Source: Burkholderiales bacterium (GTDB taxonomy: Bacteria; Pseudomonadota; Gammaproteobacteria; Burkholderiales; Burkholderiaceae_C). Taken from it: 64,000 bases of DNA. The position numbers and the translations under genes were made by a program. Positions 1 to 9,063 of the stretch are shown one piece after another; positions within the stretch are counted from its first letter, which is position 1; each line of letters opens with the position of its first letter. Location of the stretch: contig CANGHK010000003.1 in the NCBI GenBank assembly GCA_947453625.1, forward strand, positions 101,118-165,117, given 5' to 3'. Below the pieces are notes generated by a model. The model searched no databases. It was not told the DNA's origin and was given only the letters and a program-made list of their open reading frames with translations.

Positions 1-395
1 TTGCCGGCGATGGCCGCCAGTTCGGCGTCGCTGGAGTCCGCCAGCGCCGTCCACATCAGCTTGAACCAGGTCGCCACCATCAGGTTGCGCACCACCGCGA
101 ACGCGAAATCGCCGCGCGGCAACTCGACCAGCGTCGGGTTCAGGTAGTCGCGCTCGTCACGCAGAAAGGCGAGCTGGTCCTCGTCGAAGCCGCCGGCGCG
201 CCCGGCATGGCTGAGCAGCGCCCGGGACTGGCCGATCAGGTCGAGCGCCATGTTGGTCAGCGCGATGTCTTCCTCGAGCGCCGGCGCATGGCCGCACCAC
301 TCGCCCAGGCGCTGGCCCAGGATCAAACAGGTGTCGCCCAGGCGCAGCAGGTAGCGCGTGGCGGGGTCATTGGTGATCTGGATCGATGCGGTCAT
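1..395 (-). CDS. paaC: phenylacetyl-CoA epoxidase subunit PaaC (partial, 3' end beyond left window edge)
   Basis: Reverse-strand reading from ATG at 393-395 gives MTASIQITNDPATRYLLRLGDTCLILGQRLGEWCGHAPALEEDIALTNMALDLIGQSRALL..., a PaaC-like N-terminus; directly downstream of paaA and paaB. Confidence 0.92.
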   Translation of the reverse strand, partial: MTASIQITNDPATRYLLRLGDTCLILGQRLGEWCGHAPALEEDIALTNMALDLIGQSRALLSHAGRAGGFDEDQLAFLRDERDYLNPTLVELPRGDFAFAVVRNLMVATWFKLMWTALADSSDAELAAIAG

Positions 396-411
396 GGCGT
401 GCAGTCCCCAC

Positions 412-723
412 TCACATGTGATCCACTTCGGGCGGAAGTTTGTAGAAAGTCGGGTGGCGGTACACCTTGTCCTCGGCCGGGTCGAAGTACATCGCCTTGT
501 CGGTCGGGTCGCTGGCGACGATCTGGTCGCTGCGCACCACCCAGACGCTGCTGCCTTCCTGGCGCCTTGTGTAGACGTCGCGTGCCATCTGGACCGCCAT
601 CTTCGGGTCGGACGCATGCAGGCTGCCGCAGTGCTTGTGGTCAAGCCCAGCCTTGGTGCGCACGAACACCTCCCACAACGGCCATTCCTGGTCGATCGGC
701 TGGGCGGCAATGTTGTCGGTCAT
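412..723 (-). CDS. paaB: phenylacetyl-CoA epoxidase subunit PaaB
   Basis: MTDNIAAQPIDQEWPLWEVFVRTKAGLDHKHCGSLHASDPKMAVQMARDVYTRRQEGSSVWVV; characteristic PaaB. Listed ORF trimmed to internal ATG. Confidence 0.95.
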   Translation of the reverse strand: MTDNIAAQPIDQEWPLWEVFVRTKAGLDHKHCGSLHASDPKMAVQMARDVYTRRQEGSSVWVVRSDQIVASDPTDKAMYFDPAEDKVYRHPTFYKLPPEVDHM

Positions 724-742
724 GTCGGTTCTCCGAGAGGAT

Positions 743-1753
743 TCAAGCCGCCTGGGCCTGGGTGGATGGCTTGCGCGCATGCACCATCGCGGCCTCGCGC
801 ACCCAGGCGCCGTCGTCCCAGGCCTTGACACGGGCGGCCAGGCGCTCGCGGTTGCAGGGGCCGTCACCGCCCACCACGCGCCAGAATTCCGACCAGTCGA
901 TCGCGCCGTGGTCGTGGTGGCCGCGTTCCTCGTTCCATTTCAGTTCGGGGTCGGGCAGGGTCACGCCCAGCAACTGGGCCTGGGCCACTGTGGCGTCGAT
1001 GAACTTGGCGCGCAACTCGTCGTTGCTGATGCGCTTGATGCCCCAGCGCATGCTCTGGGCCGAGTTCGGGCTCTGGTCGTCGGGCGGACCGAACATCTGT
1101 ATCGACGGCCACCACCAGCGGTTCACCGCGTCCTGCACCATCGCCTGCTGGGCGGCGGTGCCGCGCGTCATCATCGTCAGCAGCGCATCAAAGCCCTGGC
1201 GCTGGTGAAAGCTCTCCTCGCGGCAGATGCGCACCATCGCCCGGGCATAGGGTGCGAATGAGCAGCGGCAGATCGGCACCTGGTTCATGATCGCCGCGCC
1301 GTCCACCAGCCAGCCGATCACACCGATGTCGGCCCAGGTCAGCGTCGGGTAGTTGAAGATCGAGCTGTACTTCGCTTTTCCACTGTGCAGCGCGTCGAGC
1401 AACTGGTCGCGGCTTTGCCCCAGCGTCTCGGCCGCCGCGTACAGGTACAGGCCATGGCCGCCCTCGTCCTGCACCTTGGCCAGCAGGATGGCCTTGCGCT
1501 TGAGCGTGGGCGCACGGCTGATCCAGTTGCCCTCGGGCAGCATGCCGACGAACTCGCTGTGCGCATGCTGGCTGATCTGCCGCGTCAGCGTCTTGCGGTA
1601 GTTGTCGGGCATCCAATCCTTGGCCTCGATGAACTCGCCGGCATCGATGCGGGCGTCGAAGCGCTGCTGCAGCGCGAGTTCCTCGGTTGAGCGCAGGGCT
1701 TTGGGCGCATCTGCGGCGTCCTTGCCCACCGTGTCCATGGCCTGGGTGTACAT
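743..1753 (-). CDS. paaA: phenylacetyl-CoA epoxidase catalytic subunit PaaA
   Basis: [112 protein letters not shown]; PaaA hallmark. Confidence 0.97.
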   Translation of the reverse strand: MYTQAMDTVGKDAADAPKALRSTEELALQQRFDARIDAGEFIEAKDWMPDNYRKTLTRQISQHAHSEFVGMLPEGNWISRAPTLKRKAILLAKVQDEGGHGLYLYAAAETLGQSRDQLLDALHSGKAKYSSIFNYPTLTWADIGVIGWLVDGAAIMNQVPICRCSFAPYARAMVRICREESFHQRQGFDALLTMMTRGTAAQQAMVQDAVNRWWWPSIQMFGPPDDQSPNSAQSMRWGIKRISNDELRAKFIDATVAQAQLLGVTLPDPELKWNEERGHHDHGAIDWSEFWRVVGGDGPCNRERLAARVKAWDDGAWVREAAMVHARKPSTQAQAA

Positions 1754-1782
1754 GTTGGATCTCTCCTGGGTGAATGACGTGA

Positions 1783-3099
1783 TCAGCGCTTGCGCTGGTC
1801 CACCACGCGCCTGGCCTTGCCGGTCAGCGTGCGTTCGATGCTGTCGGGCCGCAGCACCTCGATGCGCGTGCTCACGCCCACCAGGGTCTTGATGCGGTGC
1901 TGCAGCCAGTGCACGATCTGCTCGATCTCGACCGGCGCGGCCTGGGCCGAGGCGTGGTTCAGTTCGGTGCGGACGCACAGCGTGTCGAGCGGACCCTCGC
2001 GGTCGACCACCAGCTGGTACTGGCCAGACAGCCGCGGGTGCTGCAGCACGATCTCCTCGATCTGGGTCGGGAAGACGTTGACGCCGCGGATGATCAGCAT
2101 GTCGTCGCTGCGGCCGACGATCTTGCCCATGCGGCGGAAGGCGCGCGAGGTGGGCGCCAGCAAGCGGGTCAAGTCGCGGGTGCGGTAGCGGATGATGGGC
2201 AGCGCCTGCTTGGTCAGCGAGGTGAAGACCAGCTCACCCTCGCTGCCGTCGGTCAGCAGCGCGCCGGTCTCGGGGTCGACGATCTCGGGGTAGAAATGAT
2301 CCTCCCAGATCACCGGGCCGTCCTTGCTCTCGATGCACTCGCAGGCCACGCCCGGGCCCATCACCTCGGACAGGCCGTAGATGTCGACCGCATCCAGCCC
2401 GGCCGCACCCTCGATCTCGCGCCGCATCGCCTCGGTCCAGGGCTCGGCGCCGAAGATGCCTATCTTCACCGACATCGCCGACGGGTCCAGCCCCTGGCGC
2501 CGGAATTCCTCGATGATCACCTGCATGTAGCTGGGGGTGACCATGATGATGTCGGGCTTGAAATCATTGATCAGCTGCACCTGCTTCTCGGTCTGGCCAC
2601 CCGACATCGGCACCACCGTGCAGCCCAGGCGCTCGGCGCCGTAATGCGCGCCCAGCCCGCCAGTGAACAGGCCGTAGCCATAGGCCACATGCACCATGTC
2701 GCCGGGTCGGCCACCGGCGGCGCGGATGCTGCGCGCGGCCAGGTCGGCCCAGGTGTCGATGTCGCCCAAGGTGTAACCCACCACGGTGGGCTTGCCAGTG
2801 GTGCCCGACGAGGCGTGGATGCGCGCGACCTGGGACCGCGGCACCGCGAACATGCCGAACGGGTAGTTGTCGCGCAAATCCTGCTTGGTGGTGAACGGGA
2901 ACTTGGCCAGATCGGCCAGGGTCTTCAAATCGCCCGGCCGCACCCCGGCGGCATCGAAAGCCTGGCGGTAATGCGCGACGTTCTGGTAGGCGTGGTCCAG
3001 CGTCTGGCGCAGGCGCTGCACTTGCAGCGCGGTGATCTCGTCACGGCTGGCAGTCTCGATCGCGTCGAGGTCACCGGGGGCGGGTTGGCGCTGGGGCAT
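1783..3099 (-). CDS. paaK: phenylacetate--CoA ligase
   Basis: AMP-binding signature [16 protein letters not shown] and [13 protein letters not shown]-type motifs, with C-terminal [20 protein letters not shown]; adjacent to paaAB. Confidence 0.96.
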   Translation of the reverse strand: MPQRQPAPGDLDAIETASRDEITALQVQRLRQTLDHAYQNVAHYRQAFDAAGVRPGDLKTLADLAKFPFTTKQDLRDNYPFGMFAVPRSQVARIHASSGTTGKPTVVGYTLGDIDTWADLAARSIRAAGGRPGDMVHVAYGYGLFTGGLGAHYGAERLGCTVVPMSGGQTEKQVQLINDFKPDIIMVTPSYMQVIIEEFRRQGLDPSAMSVKIGIFGAEPWTEAMRREIEGAAGLDAVDIYGLSEVMGPGVACECIESKDGPVIWEDHFYPEIVDPETGALLTDGSEGELVFTSLTKQALPIIRYRTRDLTRLLAPTSRAFRRMGKIVGRSDDMLIIRGVNVFPTQIEEIVLQHPRLSGQYQLVVDREGPLDTLCVRTELNHASAQAAPVEIEQIVHWLQHRIKTLVGVSTRIEVLRPDSIERTLTGKARRVVDQRKR

Positions 3100-3141
3100 G
3101 GCTGGGCTCTGCTGAAGGGGTGGAGGAGAGGCGGCGGAAGC

Positions 3142-3594
3142 TCAACCCGGCGCGTCGAGAGGCTGGATCACCGGCTTGCCGCGGACGGTGTGGCTGCGGC
3201 CACGGAACACCGCGATGCGTTCGCCACGCTGGTTGCGCACGTCGGTGTCGTAGACCCCCGTGCGGCCGGACTTGGACAATTCGGTGCAGGTGGCGGTCAG
3301 CACATCGCCCAGGCGCCCCGGCGCCAGCAGGTCGATTGCAAAGCCCGAGGCCACCGTCAGCTCGTTGTACGCGTTGCAGGCGAAGGCGAAAGCCGAGTCA
3401 GCCAGCGTGGCGATCAAGCCGCCGTGGCAGATCGCGTGGCCGTTGAGCATGTCCTGCCGCACCGCCATCGTGATCACCGCCCGACCCGGCGCCACCTCGG
3501 TGACCTGCATGCCCAGCATCTGGGTGGCATGGTCATCGGCCAGCATCGCGTCGCGCACCTGTTCGGCCAATTGCTGCGAGCTGGGTTCGGCCAT
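3142..3594 (-). CDS. paaI: hydroxyphenylacetyl-CoA thioesterase PaaI (hotdog fold)
   Basis: MAEPSSQQLAEQVRDAMLADDHATQMLGMQVTEVAPGRAVITMAVRQDMLNGHAICHGGLIATLADSAFAFACNAYN; HGG hotdog motif; first gene of the paa operon. Confidence 0.93.
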   Translation of the reverse strand: MAEPSSQQLAEQVRDAMLADDHATQMLGMQVTEVAPGRAVITMAVRQDMLNGHAICHGGLIATLADSAFAFACNAYNELTVASGFAIDLLAPGRLGDVLTATCTELSKSGRTGVYDTDVRNQRGERIAVFRGRSHTVRGKPVIQPLDAPG

Positions 3595-3752
3595 GGGTGG
3601 GGATTCCTTGCAACTGAAAAAAGAGGACTTCGGGACGGCCGACCTGACCGGGACCGGCGCTGCGGCGCCCGATCGGCATGCCACGCGAGGGGGCCGTTGA
3701 TCCGGCATCGGTCACGTCAGCGATACCGCTGGACCCGCACCGAAAAACACTT

Positions 3753-3772
3753 TCGACCAAACGGTCGGTCAA
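3753..3772. promoter_or_regulatory. candidate PaaR/TetR-type operator upstream of paaI
   Basis: cGACCaaacGGTCGGTCa inverted repeat in the intergenic region upstream of the paa operon; resembles GACCGnnCGGTC-like TetR operators. Confidence 0.5.
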
Positions 3773-3956
3773 TGATAAACGGGCCGATCTACATGACACA
3801 AGTCAATTCGATCCCCAAAAACCCGGGGACCCTGCCCGCAACTGGCCGGGCCGCGCCGCGGCAAAGCACTCGACAAGCCACCCCGAACATCGCTGGGCAC
3901 GACGCTTGCCACGACAATACGCCTTTGCTCCGTCCTGCCGCTCAGCGGCACATGCC

Positions 3957-5033
3957 ATGCCCGACACGCCTGTCCCCTCCGTGATCCCTGCCGACGCCGA
4001 CCTGGCCGTGCCGTCCCCCCTGGCCCTAGACAGCCCCGAGCCAGCGCCCGGCGAGTCGCAAGCCGCCACCCCGGTCGAGGTCGCCCTCGAAGCCGACCTG
4101 GCGCCGCCAACCGCAGCCGCGGACACGCCCGAGAACGTCGACGCCGCAGCCCCTGCCGAAGCAGGCGCCGTCACCGACGGCGCCCCCGATGCGCCGACGC
4201 AGCCCTCGGCCGACACCCCGCCGCAAGCCGCCGGCCGCGAGATGAGCCCGGGCGCCTGCGCCGATCTGCTCAAGCAGCATTTCCCGGGGCTGTTCGCCGG
4301 CCCGGCCAAGCCGATCAAGCTGCGCGTCCATGCCGACATCCAGCAGCGCGCGCCCGGCGTGTTCACCAAGGGCGCGCTGTCGGCGTTCTTCCGGCGCTAC
4401 ACCGGCAGCACCGGCTACCTGATCGCACTTGGAAAGGCCAGCCAGCGTTTCGACCTCGACGGCCAACCGGCGGGCGAACTGAGCGAAGAGCACCGCCAAC
4501 TCGCCCGTGACGAACTGACGCGCCGCCGCCAGGTCACGCGGGATCGCGACAGCCAAGCCCAGGCCCAACTGCAAGCCAAGACCCAGGCCGAACGTGCGCA
4601 GGCGCAGGCCGAGCAGGCGCAGATCCAGGCCGAGCAGGCCGTGGCCCTGCAGGCCCGCCAGGCGCGCGCCGCGATGCTGCGCGACTTCTCGCGCACCACG
4701 CTGACGCTGGCCAACTTCTGTGCCCTCAAGGGCATGACCCCCGACATGCTGACGCCGCTGCTCGACCAGGCGCGCAAGGAAGCGGCCGAGGCGCCGCCCC
4801 CGCCGCCGCCCATGCGGCCGACGGATGACCGCCGCGGCCCCGGCGGACCGCGACGCGACGGCCCGCCCGGCGTGGCGCGCGATCCCCGCGACAGCCGGGA
4901 TGCCCGCGACGCACCGCGGCGCGACGCCAGGGCCGGCCCGCGTGCACCGCGCCCGGACGGCGGCAACCGGTCGGATGACAGGCCGCGCAGCGGCGCGCCG
5001 CGCGGCCCCGCGGGCCGGCCGAACTCGCGCTGA
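3957..5033 (+). CDS. ProQ/FinO-domain RNA-binding protein with disordered N- and C-terminal extensions
   Basis: Central ...SPGACADLLKQHFPGLFAGPAKPIKLRVHADIQQRAPGVFTKGALSAFFRRYTGSTGYLIALGKASQRFDLDGQPAGELSEEHRQLA is ProQ/FinO-like; start MPDTPVPSVIPADADL. Confidence 0.85.
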   Translation: MPDTPVPSVIPADADLAVPSPLALDSPEPAPGESQAATPVEVALEADLAPPTAAADTPENVDAAAPAEAGAVTDGAPDAPTQPSADTPPQAAGREMSPGACADLLKQHFPGLFAGPAKPIKLRVHADIQQRAPGVFTKGALSAFFRRYTGSTGYLIALGKASQRFDLDGQPAGELSEEHRQLARDELTRRRQVTRDRDSQAQAQLQAKTQAERAQAQAEQAQIQAEQAVALQARQARAAMLRDFSRTTLTLANFCALKGMTPDMLTPLLDQARKEAAEAPPPPPPMRPTDDRRGPGGPRRDGPPGVARDPRDSRDARDAPRRDARAGPRAPRPDGGNRSDDRPRSGAPRGPAGRPNSR

Positions 5034-5069
5034 GGCCAGACCGCCGGCGACTTGCGCCGCCGGCCGGTC

Positions 5070-5459
5070 TCAGTCGTAGCGGATGTAGGCGTGGCGGGGT
5101 TCTTGGGGCGTGCCTTCAAGCGCCGCACCGGGCGCCTGGCCCGGCCGCCACATCAGCACCGCTTCCAACTGGGCGGCCAGTGCCAGGTCGCGCTCGGTCA
5201 CGCCCTGGACATCGTGGCTCGCCAGGCTGATCGCCACGCTGGCATAGCGGACCGACAACTCGGGGTGGTGCCAGGCCGCCTCGGCCAGATGACCAATGGT
5301 GTTGACCACCATCAGCGTGCTCTTCCAGCCGCTGGTCTGGATTGTGCGGCGCAAGCTGCCGTCCACCAGGCGCCAGGCCGGCAGCGCGGCGGCCAGCCGC
5401 GACTCGACCTGTTCGGCCGGCAAGACCTGCTGGGCCGCGGAACGGGTTTCGGAACTCAT
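5070..5459 (-). CDS. 4a-hydroxytetrahydrobiopterin dehydratase (pterin-4a-carbinolamine dehydratase)
   Basis: Contains EAAWHHPELSVRY and SHDVQGVTERD motifs of the PCD family. Confidence 0.9.
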   Translation of the reverse strand: MSSETRSAAQQVLPAEQVESRLAAALPAWRLVDGSLRRTIQTSGWKSTLMVVNTIGHLAEAAWHHPELSVRYASVAISLASHDVQGVTERDLALAAQLEAVLMWRPGQAPGAALEGTPQEPRHAYIRYD

Positions 5460-5496
5460 CGCCTGGTTCTCCCTCGTGGTTGAAATCCGGCCCGGC

Positions 5497-5663
5497 CTCA
5501 GAGGCTGAGAGGAATTCGAGCGTGACCGAGCAGCGTGCCCAAACGTGCTCGATCTAGACGCAAAGCGCAGGCATAGCCCGGGCTATGGCGAGCATTTGCA
5601 ACGACGAGCGTGTGCGTTTTGGCGTGGTGAGCGGGCATGATCGAAAAACTCTCAGCCTCTCAG
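5497..5663. repeat. 167-bp near-symmetric palindromic intergenic element (MITE/REP-like candidate)
   Basis: Terminal inverted repeats CTCAGAGGCTGAGAG (5497-5511) / CTCTCAGCCTCTCAG (5649-5663), 14/15 matching, around a perfect central palindrome CATAGCCCGGGCTATG (5572-5587). Confidence 0.6.
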
Positions 5664-6766
5664 CCGCGGTACAGCGTCTGCGCCAGCGCCCAGGCCTGCT
5701 CGGCCAGCGGCCGGGCGCGCTTGCCCGACTCCAGCGCCGCGGCGTTGGACGCGTTGCCCTGCAGCGCCCGGCCCAGGATGCCCTGCAGGATGCCGGCCAG
5801 TCGGAACATGTTGAACACCAGGTAATAGCCCCATTCGTCGGCGCTGATCTGCTTGCCGGCCTGGCCGCTGCGCGCCAGGTAGGTCTGCAGGTAGGTGTTC
5901 TCGTCGGGAATGCCCAGCGCCGCCAGGTCCTGGCCGGCCAGGCCGCGCGCAGTCGGGCCGTTGGCCATGTGCCAGGTCATGCAGTGGTAGGCAAAGTCGA
6001 CCAGCGGGTCGCCCAGCGTCGAGAGTTCCCAGTCCAGCACCGCCAGGATGCGCGGTTCGGTCGGGTGCAGCATCACGTTGTCGAGCCGGTAGTCGCCGTG
6101 CACGATGCGGGTCTCGCCCTCGGCCGGCAGGTGGTGCGGCAGCCAATTGATCAGCGACTCCATCGCGGGAATCGTCTCGGTCTCGGCGGCGCGGTACTGC
6201 TGGGTCCAGCGCTTGACCTGGCGCTCGAGGTAGCCGCCCACCTTGCCATAGCCGTCCAGTCCCACCGCCGAAGGATCGACCCGGTGCAGCGCGGCAATCA
6301 CGCGGTTGAGCTCGTCGTAGATCGACGCGCGCTCGGCAGGCGTCATGCCTGGCAGGGTCGGGTCCCACAGCACCCGGCCCTCGACGCAGTCCATCACGTA
6401 GAAGGCGGTGCCGATGACGGCGGGGTCCTCGCACAGCACATGGGTGCGGGCCACCGGCACCTCGCTGCCGGCCAGCGCGCTGATGACCCGGAACTCGCGG
6501 TCCACCGCATGCGCCGACTGCAGCAGCACGCCAGGCGGCTTGCGCCGCAGCACGTAGCGCTGGCCATCGGCCGCCGTCAGGCGGAAGGTCGGGTTGGACT
6601 GTCCGCCCTTGAACTGCTCGACCTGCAGCGGCCCGGCGGCCAGCGCCGGCATGTGAGCGTGCAGGTAGTCGGCCAGCTTGGCCTCGTCGAAGCGGTGCTG
6701 GTCGGCCACCGGGCGGGTGCCGGTGAACTGGGCGAATTTGTTGTCGGCTGCGGGTTGGTCGCTCAT
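5660..6766 (-). CDS. phosphotransferase family protein (aminoglycoside phosphotransferase/ACAD10-like fold)
   Basis: FKGGQSNPTFRLTAADGQRYVLRRKP, IVHGDYRLDNVMLHPTEPRILAVLDWELSTLGDPLVDFAY catalytic motifs. Confidence 0.9.
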   Translation of the reverse strand: MSDQPAADNKFAQFTGTRPVADQHRFDEAKLADYLHAHMPALAAGPLQVEQFKGGQSNPTFRLTAADGQRYVLRRKPPGVLLQSAHAVDREFRVISALAGSEVPVARTHVLCEDPAVIGTAFYVMDCVEGRVLWDPTLPGMTPAERASIYDELNRVIAALHRVDPSAVGLDGYGKVGGYLERQVKRWTQQYRAAETETIPAMESLINWLPHHLPAEGETRIVHGDYRLDNVMLHPTEPRILAVLDWELSTLGDPLVDFAYHCMTWHMANGPTARGLAGQDLAALGIPDENTYLQTYLARSGQAGKQISADEWGYYLVFNMFRLAGILQGILGRALQGNASNAAALESGKRARPLAEQAWALAQTLYRG

Positions 6767-6778
6767 CGGGGGTTCCGT

Positions 6779-8086
6779 TCAGGTTGGATTCGGGTCATTC
6801 GGTGGGGCGGGCGCCAGCAATCCCATCAGCAAAGGGCGGGCGAACAGCGCGACCAAGGGCTGCTGGCCGTTGCCGGGCACCCAGTGCCCGATCTCGGACA
6901 GCGCGTTGAGCAGGCCGCAGACCAGTTGCGCCGCCACGGCGGCGTCGACCCGGCGCACCGAGCCGTCGATCATGCCGTCGGCCAACAGCGCCGCATAGCG
7001 TTCGCCCAGGCGGTTCAGGGTGTTGAACTTCTGCCAGCGCAGCGCGCCGGGCAGTTCGGTCCAGGCGCTCAGCCGCAGCAGCGGGGCTTGCGCGCTGGCC
7101 TGCGCCGGATCGTGCAGTTCGACCAGCGGCAGGGTCGCGCCCAGCAGACGCTGCCAGCCGCTGCCGGGCGCGGCCAGGGCCCGCAACTGGGCGCCGCGGA
7201 TCAGCGCAAAGCTGCGCTCGAAGCAGTCGTCGACCAGTTGATCCTTGGTCGGATGGTGGTGGTAGAACGAGCCCTTGGTCAGCGCCAGCGTGGCGGCGAT
7301 GCGCTCGACCGACGCGCCGCCCACGCCGTGGTCGTTGATCAGCCGGGTGGCCGTGCGAAGATAGGCCTCGCGCAGCGGGTCGGCCACCGATGGGCCGGAC
7401 TCGGTCGGGTCGCCAGGCTGGGCAGGCTGCAGCACGATGGGCAAGACCGAGCCCGGCGCCGAACAGTCCTGGCCGGGCGCGGCCAAGCCGTGCAGCAGGA
7501 TGTCGGACATCGCGCGCGACAAGCGCGGGTAGTCGACGCTCTCGTAGCGCGTCAGCCAGGCGCGCGACCAAAGCACCTCGGCCAGCAGCAGGTGGGTGCG
7601 GGCATTGAGCGCGCGGCGGCCGTCGACACCGGTCTGGGGCGGCAGGCCAGGCCGGAGCAGGCGCCGCAGCTTGCGGAACATCTCGACATAGGCCGCGAAC
7701 ACCGGCCCGGCCTGCGCTTGCGGCAAGGCCCGCATGTCGCCGAAGAAGATCAGTTCGGCGCGGCGCCGCTCGGCGATCTCGGCCATCAGCCCGATGAAGC
7801 CTTGGACGAAGGCGCTGACCCGCTCCGCCAGCCCGTCGGCCAGCGCCGCCTGCTCGATCACCGCGTCCATCGCCTCGATGCTGCGCGCCAGGCAGGCGCA
7901 GACCAGGTCTTCCTTCTTGCGGTAGTAGTAGGTCAGGCTGTTGGTGGCCAGGCCGACGCTGTCGGCCACCTCGGCCAGCGTGCCGGCCTTGATGCCGCGG
8001 CGGTTGAACAGCCGCGCCGCGCCGTCGAGGATGGCCTCGCGCTTCTCGGCGAAGCGCAGCGTGGACGGGGCCTGGCCCACGCTCAT
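6779..8086 (-). CDS. tandem (two-domain) TetR/AcrR family regulator
   Basis: Two TetR HTH segments in one ORF: REAILDGAARLFNRRGIKAGTLAEVADSVGLATNSLTYYYRKKEDL and REAYLRTATRLINDHGVGGASVERIAATLALTKGSFYHHHPTKDQL. Confidence 0.88.
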   Translation of the reverse strand: MSVGQAPSTLRFAEKREAILDGAARLFNRRGIKAGTLAEVADSVGLATNSLTYYYRKKEDLVCACLARSIEAMDAVIEQAALADGLAERVSAFVQGFIGLMAEIAERRRAELIFFGDMRALPQAQAGPVFAAYVEMFRKLRRLLRPGLPPQTGVDGRRALNARTHLLLAEVLWSRAWLTRYESVDYPRLSRAMSDILLHGLAAPGQDCSAPGSVLPIVLQPAQPGDPTESGPSVADPLREAYLRTATRLINDHGVGGASVERIAATLALTKGSFYHHHPTKDQLVDDCFERSFALIRGAQLRALAAPGSGWQRLLGATLPLVELHDPAQASAQAPLLRLSAWTELPGALRWQKFNTLNRLGERYAALLADGMIDGSVRRVDAAVAAQLVCGLLNALSEIGHWVPGNGQQPLVALFARPLLMGLLAPAPPNDPNPT

Positions 8087-9030
8087 GCGCGGGGCGTCAA
8101 CCCGTCCAGCAGCGCGGCAAAGGCCTGCGGCTGGTCGACCATCACATGGTGGTCGGCGTCGGGCAGTTCCAGCACCTGGGTGCCGGCCGGCGCCAGGCTC
8201 AGCGCATGGGCCATCAGTTCGGTCGTCAGCAGCCGCGACCGGCCACCGCGCACCAGCGTGACCGGGCAGCGCGCCTGGCGCAGGTCGCGGTAGGGCCGGC
8301 CGAAATCGAAATGGCGGAACAAAAAGGGATCGAAGCGCCAGACCCAGCCCGGCCGGCCGTCGGGCCCGGCCACCGGCTTCAGGCCGCGGCGCGCGATCAA
8401 GTCGGCGATGAAGGGATGGGCGCAGCCTTGCGGCGGCAGCAGGCGAAAGCGCATCAGCGCCTCGGCCTGGCTGGCGTAGACCCGGGCAGAACGCAGGTTC
8501 TCGACACGGTGGCGACGCCGCGCGTCCGCGCCGGGCGGCGGGCGCAGCGGCGTGTCGACGATCACCGCGCGCGCCAGACGGTCACCGAAACGCGCCGCGG
8601 CGCTCATCAGCGGAAAGCCGCCGAAGGAATGCGCGACCAGCGTCGGCGGCAGCCCAGCCTCGAACAGCCCGGCGCCTTCGGCCACCGCCAGCGCCTCGTC
8701 GGCCCATTGCGCCACGCGGTACTGGGTGCGCCAGCCCGATCCGCCCATGCCGGAAAAACTCATCGCCACGACGCGGCGGCCTTCGCGCAGCAGCGGCGCG
8801 ATGAAGCTGTACCAGTCGGCATGCGCGCCGTTGCCATGCAGCAGCAGCAGGCCGGGGTCACCGACCCGGCCCCAGGCCAGGGTCTCGATGGGCGCGCCCT
8901 GCACCGGCACCTCGAAGCGCTCGGGCGCGTCGGCCAGCGCCTGGCTGAACCAGGCCGGCGCAGGCGGCACCTGGCCAGCAAAGACCGCCAGCGGCGGCGG
9001 GAAATTTGGGGGATGGTGGCGGTGCGGCAT
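8083..9030 (-). CDS. alpha/beta hydrolase
   Basis: LLLHGNGAHADWYSFIAPLL, VAHSFGGFPL nucleophile elbow, DADHHVMVDQP; 4-nt overlap with tetR. Confidence 0.88.
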   Translation of the reverse strand: MPHRHHPPNFPPPLAVFAGQVPPAPAWFSQALADAPERFEVPVQGAPIETLAWGRVGDPGLLLLHGNGAHADWYSFIAPLLREGRRVVAMSFSGMGGSGWRTQYRVAQWADEALAVAEGAGLFEAGLPPTLVAHSFGGFPLMSAAARFGDRLARAVIVDTPLRPPPGADARRRHRVENLRSARVYASQAEALMRFRLLPPQGCAHPFIADLIARRGLKPVAGPDGRPGWVWRFDPFLFRHFDFGRPYRDLRQARCPVTLVRGGRSRLLTTELMAHALSLAPAGTQVLELPDADHHVMVDQPQAFAALLDGLTPRA

Positions 9031-9063
9031 CGTCAGGGCGAGCGGAGGCAGTTGCGCAGGCTT

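Noticed and set aside
1897-3984. 695-aa + strand ORF across paaK/paaI
   Set aside because: Antisense to paaK and paaI, with low-complexity translation; spurious.
4555-4650. Imperfect DNA tandem repeat (caggccgagcaggcgcag-like)
   Set aside because: Explained by the Gln/Ala/Glu coiled stretch of the ProQ-like protein, not an independent repeat array.
4415-5128. 237-aa - strand ORF opposite the ProQ-like gene
   Set aside because: Arg/Ser/Ala-rich antisense frame; the + strand has a genuine ProQ/FinO domain.
5585-8293. 902-aa + strand ORF
   Set aside because: Shadow of the minus-strand phosphotransferase and tandem TetR genes; repetitive RQ/GH/VG-rich composition typical of GC-rich antisense frames.
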